Shown piece after piece: positions 9,801-19,882 of a stretch of DNA of 64,000 nt. Position numbers and translations under genes: made by a program. Source of the DNA: Agapetus fuscipes (Eukaryota; Arthropoda; Insecta; Trichoptera; Glossosomatidae). The stretch's first letter is position 1, and every line of letters begins with the position of its first letter. The notes under the pieces were generated by a model. That model searched no databases. It had not been told where the DNA came from and saw only the letters and a program-made list of their open reading frames with translations. The DNA lies in assembly GCA_951799405.1 (NCBI GenBank), contig OX637351.1, forward strand, positions 9,022,251 through 9,086,250, given 5' to 3'.

Positions 9801-9947
9801 AGAACTGGTTTCGGAGACAGGGCTTTTAGTTCGGCTGGTCCATCCTGCTGGAATAGTCTACCTCTGGAGTTGAGAACAGAGACCAGTGTTGGCAGTTTCA
9901 GGAAGTTGCTTAAGACACATTTGTTTAACAGAAGCTTCAACACATAA
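6882..9947 (+). CDS. L2/CR1-type LINE ORF2: APE endonuclease and reverse transcriptase
   Basis: The 1021-codon ORF runs from ATG to TAA with no interruption. Residues 70-290 are an apurinic-like endonuclease: WNCRSL (N75 region), LTETW (E102), GDMNIRLD (D220, N222) and HTDHRLV (D283, H284). The RT follows, with LKKSIVTPILKK, ENYRPVSSVPFISKIIEK, VAVLDMSAAFDTVDH, CGVPQGSVLGPLLFTLY and the catalytic YADD at about 733-736. The C-terminal domain with RLDYCNGL, LHWLRVPERIEYK and SFRKLLKTHLF is the usual one of CR1/L2-type elements. The first 60 residues are basic. The protein would nick chromosomal DNA and prime cDNA synthesis there. All catalytic residues I can check are present, so it could be active if transcribed. 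Confidence 0.9.
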   Translation: MISYSIEQLLSWRDWNSTVDVDVLTANGLHQSVKLSTFKPRFRGKRSGRKVKLCQLNRGRHSTQSHRNLKIATWNCRSLTRRVDIVDDVISEHCIDILALTETWHEGSEDLSIKRLRSMGYSVIEKARKMPPTESAHITNHGGVVIVVKNGFRVSQIQSVPEFSSFECIAGVFTSRGSSVLIVNVYRPGSKPPCTLFFDEFKKLLTRLTTYSMLVFIVGDMNIRLDRAEDGHSTKFLCMLHDFNFHQRVNQVTHDAGGILDVVICNAGDPLLQCQVLDIGHTDHRLVTAVTVFNPPKPIFKRITNRPWRNFNVEQFQCELSGSDICNKNFIASADTNKLIKSYNSTMLSLINKYAPLKTTIRRQRRSECWFDEECRCGKAEMRRLERRYRRCRTETARATWMNAQTIYWTLIRRKRSSYWTRKMETEAKNPRALWKSMSFVLGKSSTQHPELPASEFSRHFSEKLRRIRESSAATIFNPPESNNCCNVIFSFKPVLLNDVVKLVLTCPNKQCKLDPIPTWLVKRCLSEVAPILSALVNKSLTTECIFPTELKKSIVTPILKKSSLPADSVENYRPVSSVPFISKIIEKAVVWQLTQHMERGGYLSKFQSAYRKAHSTETALLRIVNDVIAAVGDGALAMVAVLDMSAAFDTVDHSILITKLDRLYGVRGGVSKLLSSYLKGRCQTVDVDGESSGMPMDCGVPQGSVLGPLLFTLYTNDLESTVLMNGTSYYSYADDILLCRFCQPSMTDACSLEMVRCIEVVAEWMARCRLRMNPDKTEFIWMSSPGRKHLLGSSPIKVMGLDVYPSSSIKFLGVHLDNTLSMSTQISSTVSSCFFHLRQLRWVRNCLTSEAAKILIASFVVSRLDYCNGLFWGLPRFQQSRLQSVFNAAAKLLLGGRKTDHVSPLLRRLHWLRVPERIEYKICVSVFNALRGVAPSYLCELCRVDQIGGKRCTLRSAQSDAVNRLQLPLRRNRTGFGDRAFSSAGPSCWNSLPLELRTETSVGSFRKLLKTHLFNRSFNT

Positions 9948-10018
9948 AAGCGCCCTTGGGGTGGCTAGTGCCACTAAACGGCGCTGTATACAAATTGTCC
10001 AATTATTATTATTATTTA
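9948..10018 (+). repeat. LINE 3' terminal stem-loop and (TTA)n tail
   Basis: AAGCGCCC...CGGCGCT can pair into a stem, followed by a TTATTATTATTA tract. Related 3' ends in the window (28703, 41038, 46200, 57010, 62660) keep the same GCGCC/GGCGC pairing, which suggests a recognition hairpin for the RT. Confidence 0.6.
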
Positions 10019-10600
10019 TGAGTGTAATATTTGCGTATTGAATTATTTACTTCAATTGGTGATTTGTTGCAAAACATTTGCGAAGAGTGTAATGCTAAAT
10101 TTCAAATTATGTTATTGGTTGCTAAGGATGGCGGTGATACCCATACAAGCATGGATTTGTAAGGAACATACAAACATACAAACATGGATTTTTTAATAGA
10201 ACTCCATGCATACAAGACTGTTATTATTTTATTCGCCGAGAAAAAAGTTTCAAATTCAAAAACGTTCGAACCTTATTGTTCAAGGCTCATGTTTCGACCA
10301 GATTATATAAGTACTTTGCCATGAAACAAAAATAAAAATAATAAGGTCAGCACGTTAATTGACATTGACAATATTGTGTAATCACCCAGCCGGGTTGCTA
10401 GAAAAAAGGCATACAAATACCTTGTATTGCTTGCTAAGGCTGTCATTCCAATACAATACTGACGTTTGCTCGCCGAGAAAAAAGTTCCAAATTTAAATAT
10501 GTTTGGACTTCATTGGCTGATAGAATGTGTGAGGGATTAAAAAAGACTTCGCACATTTCAACTAGGGGGGGGAATCTATAATAATCTATAATCTAAGTTG
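10019..10600. other. Non-coding stretch with a short direct repeat
   Basis: No ORF or RNA gene is evident. A ~25-bp direct repeat (TCGCCGAGAAAAAAGTT...) occurs near 10234 and 10471. A fragment of the RTE tail (AATCTATAATCTAAGTTGC) sits at 10573-10600 directly against the gypsy gag. Confidence 0.5.
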
Positions 10601-10601
10601 C

Positions 10602-11694
10602 CAAGACAACGCCAAGACCCTGCAGGAGAACTTGACCGGGCTGGAGGAGAAGATGGTCAACGCCAAAACTCTGAGGGAAGACCTGAAGGCGGAGATGACC
10701 AGCAACATGACGGACCTGAAGGTGTAGATGTCTGAAAACGCTAAGACCCTAGAGGAGAAGGTGTCCCGAAACCTCACAACCCTGAAGGGAGAAATGGAGG
10801 AAAAGATGTCAACTCTGAATGAGGAAATGGAGACTCGCATGTCAAATCTAGAGGAACGTTTACGTGCAGAGCTGGCTGACAAGTGCCAGATGGAGTCCAC
10901 CAGAATATCCCCTAAAGACAAAGACAACCTTCACGTAGAGATCGACCAGGGATGCTCAAATCCAACCAGGGTCACAAGAGGGGATGATGACCTGTGGCTG
11001 GCAAAGCACAACCTCCCAACCTTCGACGGGAAGACGTCGTGGGAGGAATACCTGACCCTCTTCGAGACGGCTGCCATGATGGGAGACTGGAGCCAATAGA
11101 AGAAGGCTTCGGTTCTCAGCCTGTCGCTCCGAGGAGACGCTCTCAGGCTACTGCAGTCCATACCCCTGGACAACCGAGGCGACTATGGGCAGCTGAAGCA
11201 GCGCTTGGATATGCGCTATGGCCACAAGTGCCTGGAGCAGCTGTACAAGTTGCAGCTGAATACAAGGGTGCAGAAGCCCAACGAGAGCCTCCAGGAATTT
11301 GAGATGGACATCGGCCGCGTGGTAAGAGACGCTCACCCGACAGCCTCCGACGACATATGTGAGAGCTTGGCAGTGAACAAGTTCTTGAATGGATTGCGGG
11401 AATGGGAGACGCAGCAAGCCGTGAAACTAGCCCATCCCAAGGCGTTGAACGAGGCGCTAAGCCATGCGCTCGAGTTTGAGGCTATCAAACAGTCCGTCAG
11501 GGGCCACGCCAGGGTTCGTGCAGTCGAGGCAAAGGAGGTCAAACTACCTACAACCGAGGAGTTAATTGAAAAGGTCTTAGAACGTCTGAGACCTCGAAGA
11601 CGAGACCCACGCTGCTGGAACTGCGGACAGCTGGGCCATCTTAGCACCAAGTGTCTAAAGCCTCAGAAACCCAGGAAGCAAGCTGCGGAAAACT
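10602..11694 (+). pseudogene. Ty3/gypsy Gag with coiled coil and zinc knuckle
   Basis: A single frame is readable from 10602 to TAA 11694 apart from TAG stops at 10725-10727 and 11097-11099. The N-terminal third is a repeated heptad-rich coiled coil (LEEKVSRNL, LNEEMETRM, LEERLRAEL). The middle has the retrotransposon gag core (LPTFDGKTSWEEYLTLFE, FLNGLREWE). The C-terminus has one CCHC knuckle, CWNCGQLGHLSTKC. Such proteins assemble the particle and bind the RNA. The two in-frame stops make a functional Gag from this copy unlikely. Confidence 0.85.
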
Positions 11695-11850
11695 AAAAAG
11701 GGTAAATGGGAAGGGGCAACCGTTGACCCGCGCTGGAGAGGCCCTGAAATCTGCTGCTACTGTCGCAACCGTAAGAGGAAAAGCCAGCAGCATTTTTATC
11801 AACTTCCATTGTGCAACAGATGACAAACATGCCATGCGAAGGAAGATAAT
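11695..11850 (+). other. Gypsy gag-pol junction, protease region not recognisable
   Basis: Between the Gag stop and the RT start only about 155 bp remain. No DTG/DSG protease motif is visible in any frame, so the protease has probably been deleted. The element could not process a polyprotein. Confidence 0.5.
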
Positions 11851-12936
11851 TTGTCGACACAACTGGAAACTCTGGTCCACGACGCTTCCCATGGTCTAAC
11901 CGAGGAAAACAAACGTCGAGTGAGGAGTTTGATCTGCCGCTACCAGAACATTTTCGAGGACTCTAATGGCCGTCTGGGAAGAACCAAGGTAGTGCGACAT
12001 AGCATAGACACCGGAGAAGCAAGACCAATAAAACAGGCCCCAAGAAGACTACCCTTTGCAAAGCGAGAAGAAGCTGACAAGATCATCAAAGACATGAGCA
12101 AGGATGACATCATAGAACCATCAAGTAGCCCTTGGACATCCCCGGTGGTACTGGTGAAAAAGAAGGATGGTACCACGAGATTTTGTGTGGACTACAGACT
12201 GCTAAACGATGTTACGAAAAAGGATAGTTACCCTCTGCCAAGGATTGACGACACCTTAGACACATTGGCAGGATGCACCATTTTTTCTACATTGGACCTG
12301 AAAAGTGGCTACTGGCAAGTTGAATTAGATGCCAAAGATAAGGCGAAAACTGCATTCTCGACTGGATCTGGACTTTGGCAATTCACCGTGATGCCATTTG
12401 GCTTATGCAACGCCCCCGCCACGTTTGAAAGGCTGATGGAGAATGTGCTGCGAGGACTGTCATGGGAAACCTGCCTGGTATACTTGGATGACATAATCAT
12501 CTTAGGAAAGGACTTCAACCATCAACTAAGAAATCTGGAGCAAGTTTTCGGGCGACTACAGGATGCTGGACTGAAGCTCAACCCGAAGAAGTGCAACCTA
12601 TTCAAGAGACAAGTAAATTACCTGGGACACATAGTTTCTCAACGTGAAGTTAAGGTTGATCCTCCCAAAATCAAGGCAGTAAGAGATTGGCCCGTGTTAA
12701 AGGACAAACATGAAACTAGGAGTTTCCTGGGGCTGTGCACTTATTACAAGAGGTTCGTGCCAAGATTTGCGGACATTGCAAAACCGCCCACTAAGCTTAC
12801 GGAAGAAAACACTCGCTTCCACTGGAGTGATTCCTGCGCACAAGCATTTGAAGAGCGTAAGGGAAGATTAACAAGTGTCCTAATCTTGAGCTACCCACGA
12901 AAGGATGGAAAGTTTACATTACACATAAGACACGGA
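11851..12936 (+). pseudogene. Ty3/gypsy reverse transcriptase, truncated by a transposon insertion
   Basis: The frame is open through the whole RT. It shows IEPSSSPWTSPVVLVKKKDG, FCVDYRLLND, FSTLDLKSGYWQVEL, the substrate motif MPFGLCNAPATFERLM, catalytic YLDD and the thumb region with YLGHIVS and FLGLCTYYKRFV. RNase H has just begun (SYPRKDGKFTL) when a DNA transposon interrupts the frame at about 12937. The rest of RNase H resumes at about 18428 with a gap of some tens of codons. Downstream residues in this frame are transposon sequence. Confidence 0.85.
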
Positions 12937-13487
12937 TGTACACTAAGGTGGATCGAAATCGTTTTTTTGGGAATTTCGATTTTGCGTTTGGCCAAAAGCT
13001 GCTCTATATCAATACAAACAATAAATTGTACCACCATAAGGTCGAAATATTTGATCTTATACTGCCCCAAAGCCTCGAAAAGTTAATAAAAATCATAAAA
13101 ACTGCTATATACTTAACATTTTTTTTTGTTTATTAAGAAATAAATAATTGTAATAAAATGAAGCTCAAATTTAAGCACAAAGCATGATTTTCTATAACTG
13201 ATAGAAAAAAGACCCTTTTATGGCAAAAAAAATGAAAAAATGGCAATCAACAGAAGTCTAGAAAATAGTGATTTTAAGAGAATTGGTAATCTTTCTTTAA
13301 ATTGAAAAAAGGCATTATTTGTCGCGATTTCAGGTTTATTTTAATGAATTCATCTCTTCTGATAAGACCGCAAACAGCAGCTGAAGTTTTTGTTACAATT
13401 TTTACTAATCTTTCAGTGGCTAACGTGTAGAAAGGAAAATGGAAATGGCTTGAGATTAGTTCGTCAACAAGCGGTGGATTTTCTTAA

Positions 13488-14821
13488 CCTCTAAGGTAGT
13501 ATGGCCGTACCCGTACGGCGGTAAATGTCATTGCAAATCGAAGTATGGCCGTACCGGTACGGCTGTGGTCATACAGGCTTTATTGATAAGTAAACGTCAG
13601 AAATGGATTAACCAACGGCATCTAGCGGCTTTCCCCCATAATATTTTAAAAACTAAACGAAGTTAGCGGTATTATCGACTTTACAAAAGCGATTTCAAAG
13701 TATGTGTGACGTCACAGTCATCTTTCGTGGTGTTCGAAACAAGTTTGAACACGTGCGCGCTTGTCATCGCGTATACGGATATTTCTCCCGCGAAAATTGC
13801 ATTTTTTTACAGTTTTTCTTACGTAAATTGTTTGGTGATAACTTTTTGAAAGTTTTTGAACACGGTTTTATTTAAAAAAAACGTATTTTGTTTGGTGTTT
13901 TTGTGTTTTATTGACAATATTTTTATTCTTTGCATACCTTTATTTACGTACTATTTGATAGCGAGAGCCCGTTCGTAACTTTGTGTTGTGGAATTTTTGT
14001 GTTGTAATTTTTCTTTTATAAATTATCTGTCCCTCAATTTACGATCATGTCGCATAGGGTTAGTGAAAAGGACATCTTCGATGCTTTAGTTGAAAGCGAA
14101 GATGAAGAGTTATACGAAAATATTGACGATTTACCTATTGAGTCTGATAGCTCTTCTGAAGAATCTTTATCGTCAGAGGTAGAAGATGACCCTGAGCCGT
14201 CTACATCTAAACGTAGAAGACAAGAAGCGCGTAAACCGAATGCATCAGGAGGACGAAGGGTTGAGGATGTGCCACTACGACTAACGGAAAGGCACTTCCC
14301 CTTCCCTGTTCCCCAAACACAGGCACAAGGAAGCAGGACCCAAAGAAAGTGTCACGTGTGCAGTCATACAACTGTACGACCAAAGTGTCGAAAAGACACA
14401 AAATTCATGTGTGAAGTGTGCAACGTCGCTTTGTGTGTACATCCATGTTTCAAAGCCTACCACACTAAAAAACATTATTAGTCATCTTTTGTGTTTCATC
14501 TATGTATTTATATGTATTTTTAATTATTTTGTAAGTGTAAGTTTTTAATTACTTTTAGTGAAGTGAAGATTATTTTACTACTGTACTAATATTTTGACAC
14601 CGCAACCAATAGTTGACGACACCTGAAATAAACATACGATTTTTCAATAAAAACTTTGAAAAATGGTAAGTTTTAATTTTTTTTTCTTTGAAAAATGGTA
14701 AGTTTTATTATTTATTATTGTGTTGAAGTCGTTAAACATAATACTTTTTATTTTAACCCTTTATATAAAAACTCACTCCGTATAGGTATTTACATCATAC
14801 CAAAACTCACTACCTTAGAGG
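13488..14821 (+). mobile_element. Internally deleted piggyBac transposon with TTAA duplication
   Basis: Termini CCTCTAAGGTAGT (13488) and ACTACCTTAGAGG (14821) are inverted and flanked by TTAA at 13484-13487 and 14822-14825, as required for piggyBac. Inside the left end the block TATGGCCGTACC-GTACGGC occurs twice, a likely transposase-binding repeat. The total length of 1334 bp is about half of an autonomous element, and it carries one ORF (14047-14481). Confidence 0.9.
14047..14481 (+). CDS. piggyBac-derived protein: acidic N-terminus fused to C-terminal cysteine-rich domain
   Basis: The 144-codon ORF has an ATG start and an intact stop. Residues 1-55 are acidic (DIFDALVESEDEEL, SDSSSEESLSSE) and then give way to a basic KRRRQEARK stretch, as at the N-terminus of piggyBac transposases. 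Residues about 100-144 contain C-x2-C, C, C-x2-C and HPCF..YHTKKHY, the C-terminal cysteine-rich domain. The whole DDD catalytic core is missing, so it cannot transpose. The cysteine-rich domain of this family binds the terminal repeats, so a dominant-negative role is possible but is inference only. The open frame despite the deletion is notable. Confidence 0.8.
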   Translation: MSHRVSEKDIFDALVESEDEELYENIDDLPIESDSSSEESLSSEVEDDPEPSTSKRRRQEARKPNASGGRRVEDVPLRLTERHFPFPVPQTQAQGSRTQRKCHVCSHTTVRPKCRKDTKFMCEVCNVALCVHPCFKAYHTKKHY

Positions 14822-15230
14822 TTAACAACGTGATGTTTATTCACCGTTCATAAATTTTGTAACAGGCGGCTTGGCCACATTGTTTTCGTGCCAGTTTATA
14901 AGGTTTTTTTAATAATTGTTTGCATCAAAATCAAGTTTTGGCCGATCGTAGTTCGAATTCCCAAAATTATTTCCTGTCGCGTTTCAATATTCTTCACAAG
15001 GCTAGAACTCATAAAAAGGCAAAGCAAGTAAGATATTTTTATATGATTGAAATATCCATTTCTCTGTTTAACAGGATGTAGTATCTGCTTTAAATTATCT
15101 GTCAAATATCGCGACATTTAGATTGTCTTGTGTAAGTGTCTAGTACCATTAATGCAATGTGGTTAGTTTTGATGTAAGACCACATAAGAGCATCCACTTT
15201 CATTATATAATGGATAATATTAACAGCTTG

Positions 15231-16158
15231 TCAGATGGTTAAAAAAAAAAACATAAAGCCGTAGTATTCTGTGAGCCATCTTAAATGCACTAGTTTTCCA
15301 GTGTTTCTTTTTAATAAGCTTTGAGAACAATATCCAGACTTTATAGTTATTCTCCATTCAATATGTAGATCACATTGGATAGTTAGAATCGAGACTATTG
15401 GAAGCTCTTCACAACTTTTTAATACCTTTTCTATGGGTCCAGAGTAACTTCTTAGTCCAATTGTACAACCATCAATATATTCAAATAATTGGCGCGGCAG
15501 TTCGTTGGCATGGAGTTGACAAATACACCACTGCAGCAGTTTGACTAGATATTTTAAGTTTTTTGAAATGAATTTACCAATTCCATCTGTATTAACAATA
15601 GTTCTATCACGTCCGATTACAGCAAAAAGGATGACATTGGTATCTTTACTGATTAAAATATCCATAATTTTTCTTTTTATTATTGCTGCTTTTCCAGTGC
15701 TTAAAGAAATATGACCAATGTACTGTGACCTTGCGTCCTTAAGTAAACTAATACGCTCCTCTATAATTATATTTCTCTTATGATCCACTATATTACAGGT
15801 TTTATTTTTACGTCCATCAAAGTATAAACCCAAATCTTAGTAATCAGAATCAATGGTCACACCGCTGAACTTAGTTATTTGCTTTTCACGGGCTCTTTTA
15901 ATTTTATTTTGATCGAAAACTTTGGATGAATATTTGTCTGAAATAATACCAACGCTTTTTTGCCAAAACAAGAGCAGCTTCAGCCTTATAGGAAATGCCA
16001 AATTTATCCACAGGTTTTTCCAGTATGCCAAGGTCAATATTTTTTAATGAAAATGAATACGAAATTTGAGGTAGCGGTCTCTGAAGTGCTAGTTTTACTA
16101 TTACTGTTGAGACTGGTTCTTGAGAGACATCAGTTGATAGGTCAGACAGATTTGGCAA
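15231..16158 (-). pseudogene. Degenerate transposase-like protein of the 3.9-kb DNA transposon
   Basis: Three overlapping minus-strand pieces can be read: 15904-16158, 15837-16037 and 15231-15833. The longest contains LYFDGRKNKT, QYIGHISLSTGKA, the block LFAVIGRDRTIVNTDGIGKF and LQWCICQLHANELPRQLFEY. I recognise this pattern (DGT.VNTG...LQW..C.LHANELP) from repetitive predicted proteins in arthropods and cnidarians that are probably transposases, but I cannot name the superfamily. The G/CDGT-like aspartate has become RDRT. Frameshifts and missing ends make it non-functional. Confidence 0.6.
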
Positions 16159-16821
16159 TTAACTTGTAGCTTTTTCTTTGCATGGTTAATATTTCTGTTT
16201 CCGGTTCAGCTTTTTTTTAATTTCCCGCAGCAGTTTTCAAATCAACACTCCTTATGATAATTTATCTTTTGGTTCTTTGATCAACCGGAATATATTTCAG
16301 TTATCGGTACTTTAAGATGTTTGGCATAGTTAAATGAAGCCAATCTGTTGCATTAACACGCTGATATATTAAAAATACACTTCTTAGGATCTCTCGTAAA
16401 TTTGTATGTGCAAAAAATATGAGTAGCGTACAACTATAGTTACATCTCTGAGAGCACCGAATTGGTGACGCGCGTCTGCGCGGAGTAACAAAGTTAGGGG
16501 GTGCCTCCACCCATCCCTCTCAAATTACAAGATACCAAACACGTAATGATAACTATTTCATTCATTTTTAAGAAACAAAATTATATTTCGTTTGATTTTA
16601 TCTAATACTTGATTCTTAAACACAGGGGTAAAAATGAGTAGTTTTCTGTATTTTTGTAATTTTTCTGATGACTTGGGGCAGTATAATAAATTAATATTTT
16701 GATAAGATTTTTTTTATATCAGATACTCACCCCATAGAGCAACTGTTCTGCATAACGCAACTACGAAAAAATGATTTTTAATTTTTTCCATACATACAGC
16801 GATCCACCTTAATGTACACAG

Positions 16822-18311
16822 TTAACTACATATACCTAGAGATGACACCTCTAGATAAACGGAAAATGACTTAAAAGTTTCATGGAAGATATCTATTGAT
16901 ATTCCATTCAACATCCTCATTGCACAGTGGATTCCATCATGCAGCATCACATTTGTTTTTGTAGATGGGAGGTAAAAGAGAGGATGGCTGCGCGCTCGGG
17001 AGTAGTGGTTGGGAGTATAGAAATTTATTTTGCTTAAAAGCGTGGGATTATGGATGTGATCATGTAGGAGTAGGAAAAAATGTTTGAGGAGATGGATGGA
17101 CCGACGGGAAGATAAAGACTGAAAGGAGGTTGCACCCAGGAGATACGCTGTAGGGAAGTACATGTAATTATCAGCATCATATGGATTGTATTTTACAGAA
17201 TACAGTGATCTTAAGAATATTTTATGTACCCTTCTATCTGATTTATGTACGCCTGCTCATATGGACTCCAGATAATATCTACATATTCTAGTACTGACAA
17301 GACAAATGCTGTGTACAATGTACGTATAATATTACCATCATTAAAAGGTTTTGATGTACGCAAGATAAATCCAAGGAGTGTTAGAGCTCTTAAGGACAGA
17401 TTCTTGATATGGGAGTGAAATGTAAATCTAGAATCATAGATTACGCCCAAATCCTTAATCTCGTTCACTCTATCAAGGGATAAGTTTGATAGAGTATAAG
17501 GGAGAAAGGATAACGGCGTAGTAGAGCGGGTGAAGGAGATTACGTGGCATTTTGGTAAACTAAATTGGAGTTTGTTAGTTCCTGCCCAATCTGTAATCGC
17601 ATCAAGATCAACTTGCAGCAAGTGACTACAATCTGCTGTTTGAATTTGACGGAAAATTTTGAGGTCATCAGCAAACAGTAGGCAGTTGGAATGTTTTATG
17701 ACTTTTGTAATATCATCAAAGAAAATTGAGAAAAGAGTCGGTCCAAGGTTTGAACCTTGTGGTACTCCTGAATAAGTAGGAAATATGCGAGATTCGTTAC
17801 CTTAATAATCAACAAACTGGTTTCTAGCATGAAGATATGAGGCAAAGAAACATAGGACATTGTGAGAAGCTCCAAAGTTACTAAGTTTATGAATAAGTAA
17901 ATCATGATCCACTCTGTCGAAAGCTTTGGTAAGGTCTGTGTAAACAGCATCGTCTTGAATCCGATTATCCATTGAATGTGAAATATAATTATTATAAACT
18001 AGTAAATTTGTGATAGTAGATCTTTTCTCTCGAAAACCGTGTTGAGAGTCAGATAAATTTATTTGTGAGGTAATTGAGCGTTGTAGAATACATTCAAGGA
18101 GCTTAGCCGGTGCAGCTAAGATTGCAATTGGTCTATAATTTGAAATTTCCGATGACGATCGTTTTTTGTGAATTGGTACGATTCTTGTGACACCCCAAAG
18201 CTTTGGAAATGTAGAGCATAGAACGCTGAGATTAAATATAAACTTCAGTGGATTGCTTAAAAGAGTGGAGCATCCCTTAAGAATATAGGGAGGAAATCCG
18301 TCTGGTCCCAC
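16822..18311 (-). pseudogene. Jockey-type reverse transcriptase remnant
   Basis: Reading pieces at 17802-18311 (RT fingers and palm), 17211-17621 (thumb) and 16822-17163 (C-terminal conserved domain) lie in three frames. Each junction therefore contains an indel or stop, for instance the TAA near 17803 that ends the first piece at NQFVDY. The C-terminal piece resembles the one at 22536-22904 in the ZNF-A intron, so both come from the same LINE group. Not functional. Confidence 0.75.
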
Positions 18312-18427
18312 GCTGGTTTTTGGTAGCAGTTTGGAAAATGCAAAAGATATATCTTTGTCGTCAACATTTGTAAGTAATGTGGGGATAGGAGGTGTCTTTT
18401 TCCAAATACAAGATGGGCGTGAGACTG
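16822..18427 (-). mobile_element. Jockey-type LINE fragment
   Basis: The minus strand carries RT motifs MGPDGFPPYILKGC, NYRPIAILAAPAKLLE, HGFREKRSTITNL, VYTDLTKAFDRVDHDLL, then the connection and C-terminal regions (ITDWAGTNKLQFSLPKC, LSRRSIHLL). It is 5' truncated in the fingers region and its 3' end abuts the 3.9-kb transposon. The RT core with the YADD/FADD box is represented only by a frame-shifted piece near 17650-17760. Confidence 0.75.
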
Positions 18428-18929
18428 TTCTGGCTACTTCAGTAAAGTGTTTTCCAAGCCAGAACGAAATTATTGCGTGACCAGACGAGAGTTTCTAGCC
18501 GTGATAAAATCAGTGGAACACTTCCGCAAATACTTGTACGGGAGAAAATTCACACTACGGACTGATCATGCTGCACTGGCTTGGCTTCTGAAATTTAAAA
18601 ACCCAGAAGGGCAAGTGGCTAGATGGATTGAAAGGCTCGAGGAGTATGATTATGACTCCGAGCATAGACCCGGCACGCTTCATCGAAATGCGGACGCATT
18701 ATCAAGACGACCATGCGCAAGTGACTGCAAACATTGCAGCAGGATGGAGGACAAGGTAGCAATTGTCCAAAGAACGACCATTGAAGACGAGGACTGGCAA
18801 GATGAGAAATTGGCGCAAGACCAACTGAATGATCCGGACTTGAAGTTTGCGATGGAATGGGTGCGAGAAGGAGAAAGGCCAACCTGGGAAAAACTCGCCC
18901 CCTTATCACCAGCTGTCAAGACTTATTGA
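18428..18929 (+). pseudogene. Ty3/gypsy RNase H C-terminal part and start of integrase
   Basis: The gypsy frame resumes with GYFSK...FSKPERNYCVTRREFLA, then YGRKFTLRTDHAALAWLL (RNase H catalytic D in TDH) and HRPGTLHRNADALSRRP, the usual end of the RNase H. A spacer with CASDCKHCSRM follows. TGA at 18927-18929 interrupts the frame, which continues after it. Confidence 0.8.
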
Positions 18930-19882
18930 GCTCAATGGGGATCCACAGTGATTGAAGGAGGGCTACTGAAACTAAAGATCGAGAAGGAAGATGGCACACT
19001 TAGAAGAAAGCAAACCCTCGTTCCGAGGAGCCGGGTCCCGGAAATCCTTGGACTGCTTCATGGAGGAACTTCTGGAGGACATCTAGGCGTTAAGAAGACG
19101 CTGGAAAAAGGTCAAAGAGCGATTTTACTGGATTAACTGCGGCGAAGACGTCAAAGATTGGTGTCGAAAATGTGTAACCTGTGCATCGGCCAATGGACCA
19201 CAAAGGAAAAGGCGAGCACCGATGCGTCAGTACAGTGTTGGCAGCCCCTTTGAAAGAATTGTCATCGACATAACTGGCCCATTCCCTATAACTGAGAAGG
19301 GTAACAAGTACATCATGGTGGTGATGGATTACTTCAGCAAGTGGGTGGAAGCTTACGCAATCCCTAACCAAGAAGCCGTAACCGTGACTGAAATTCTAGT
19401 TACCGAATTTATCAGAAGGTACCCCTGGAATTACATTCTGATCAGGGAAGAAACTTTGAAGCTGCTATCTTCCAGCAAATATGCGAGCGGCTAGGGATCT
19501 ACAAGACTAGGACCACTGCGCTTCATCCGCAGTCTGATGGAATGGTGGAAAGGATGAACCATACCGTGGGGAGATACTTAGGCAAAGTAATGTCTAGCCA
19601 TCAGCAGGACTGGGACCAACATCTTCCTTTGTTCTTATTGGCTTACCGATCGGCTGTTCAGGAAGCGACGAAGAATACTCTCAGCAGCATACTGTTTGGG
19701 CGAGAAATGCGACTTCTCTGCGATCTCAAATTTGGCATCAAACCAGGCGAAGACCTAGCTGGAGAAGACTATGTGACAGACCTTCGCAGGAGGCTGGATG
19801 ACATCCATGATCAGGTCCGCATGAACATCGGGGAAGTCAGCGATCAAATGAAGGAGCGCTATGACACCAGAGCTGACAGCAT
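18930..19882 (+). pseudogene. Ty3/gypsy integrase (zinc-binding and catalytic domains), frame-shifted
   Basis: The HHCC domain is visible as LLHGG...GGHLGVKKTL, then after a frameshift near 19115 WCRKCVTC. The catalytic core shows the first Asp in IDITGPFP, the second in a shifted frame within SDQGRNF (around 19438-19458), and the Glu in SDGMVERMNHT. At least two frameshifts (near 19115 and 19420) and a stop (19491-19493) separate these pieces. The integrase is dead in this copy. Downstream, the frame joins the GPY/F region. Confidence 0.8.

Larger units (their letters stand above)
6550..10018 (+). mobile_element. L2/CR1-group LINE, near complete at the 3' end
   Basis: The element holds one long EN-RT ORF (6882-9947), a 71-bp 3' UTR with a GCGCC...GGCGC stem-loop and a TTATTATTATTATTTA tail. 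No ORF1 is recognisable upstream, and the 5' limit near 6550 is a guess from the start of a GC-richer untranslated segment. The uninterrupted ORF suggests recent insertion compared with the other LINE copies in the window. Confidence 0.75.
12937..16818 (-). mobile_element. DNA transposon of unassigned superfamily, 3.9 kb
   Basis: Termini are TGTACACTAAGGTGGATCG (12937-12955) and CGATCCACCTTAATGTACA (16800-16818), inverted with one mismatch. Sub-terminal blocks also match in inverse orientation (the tracts with TATACTGCCCCAA). The element lies inside gypsy RNase H. If the outer TA is the duplication it would be Tc1/mariner-like in target use, but its protein remnant (15231-16158, minus) does not look like that family. 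A piggyBac derivative is nested at 13488-14821. Confidence 0.65.

Noticed and set aside
10586..10927. Antisense ORF of 113 codons rich in S, F and R
   Set aside because: It is the complement of the heptad-repeat gag sequence, and composition alone explains the open frame.
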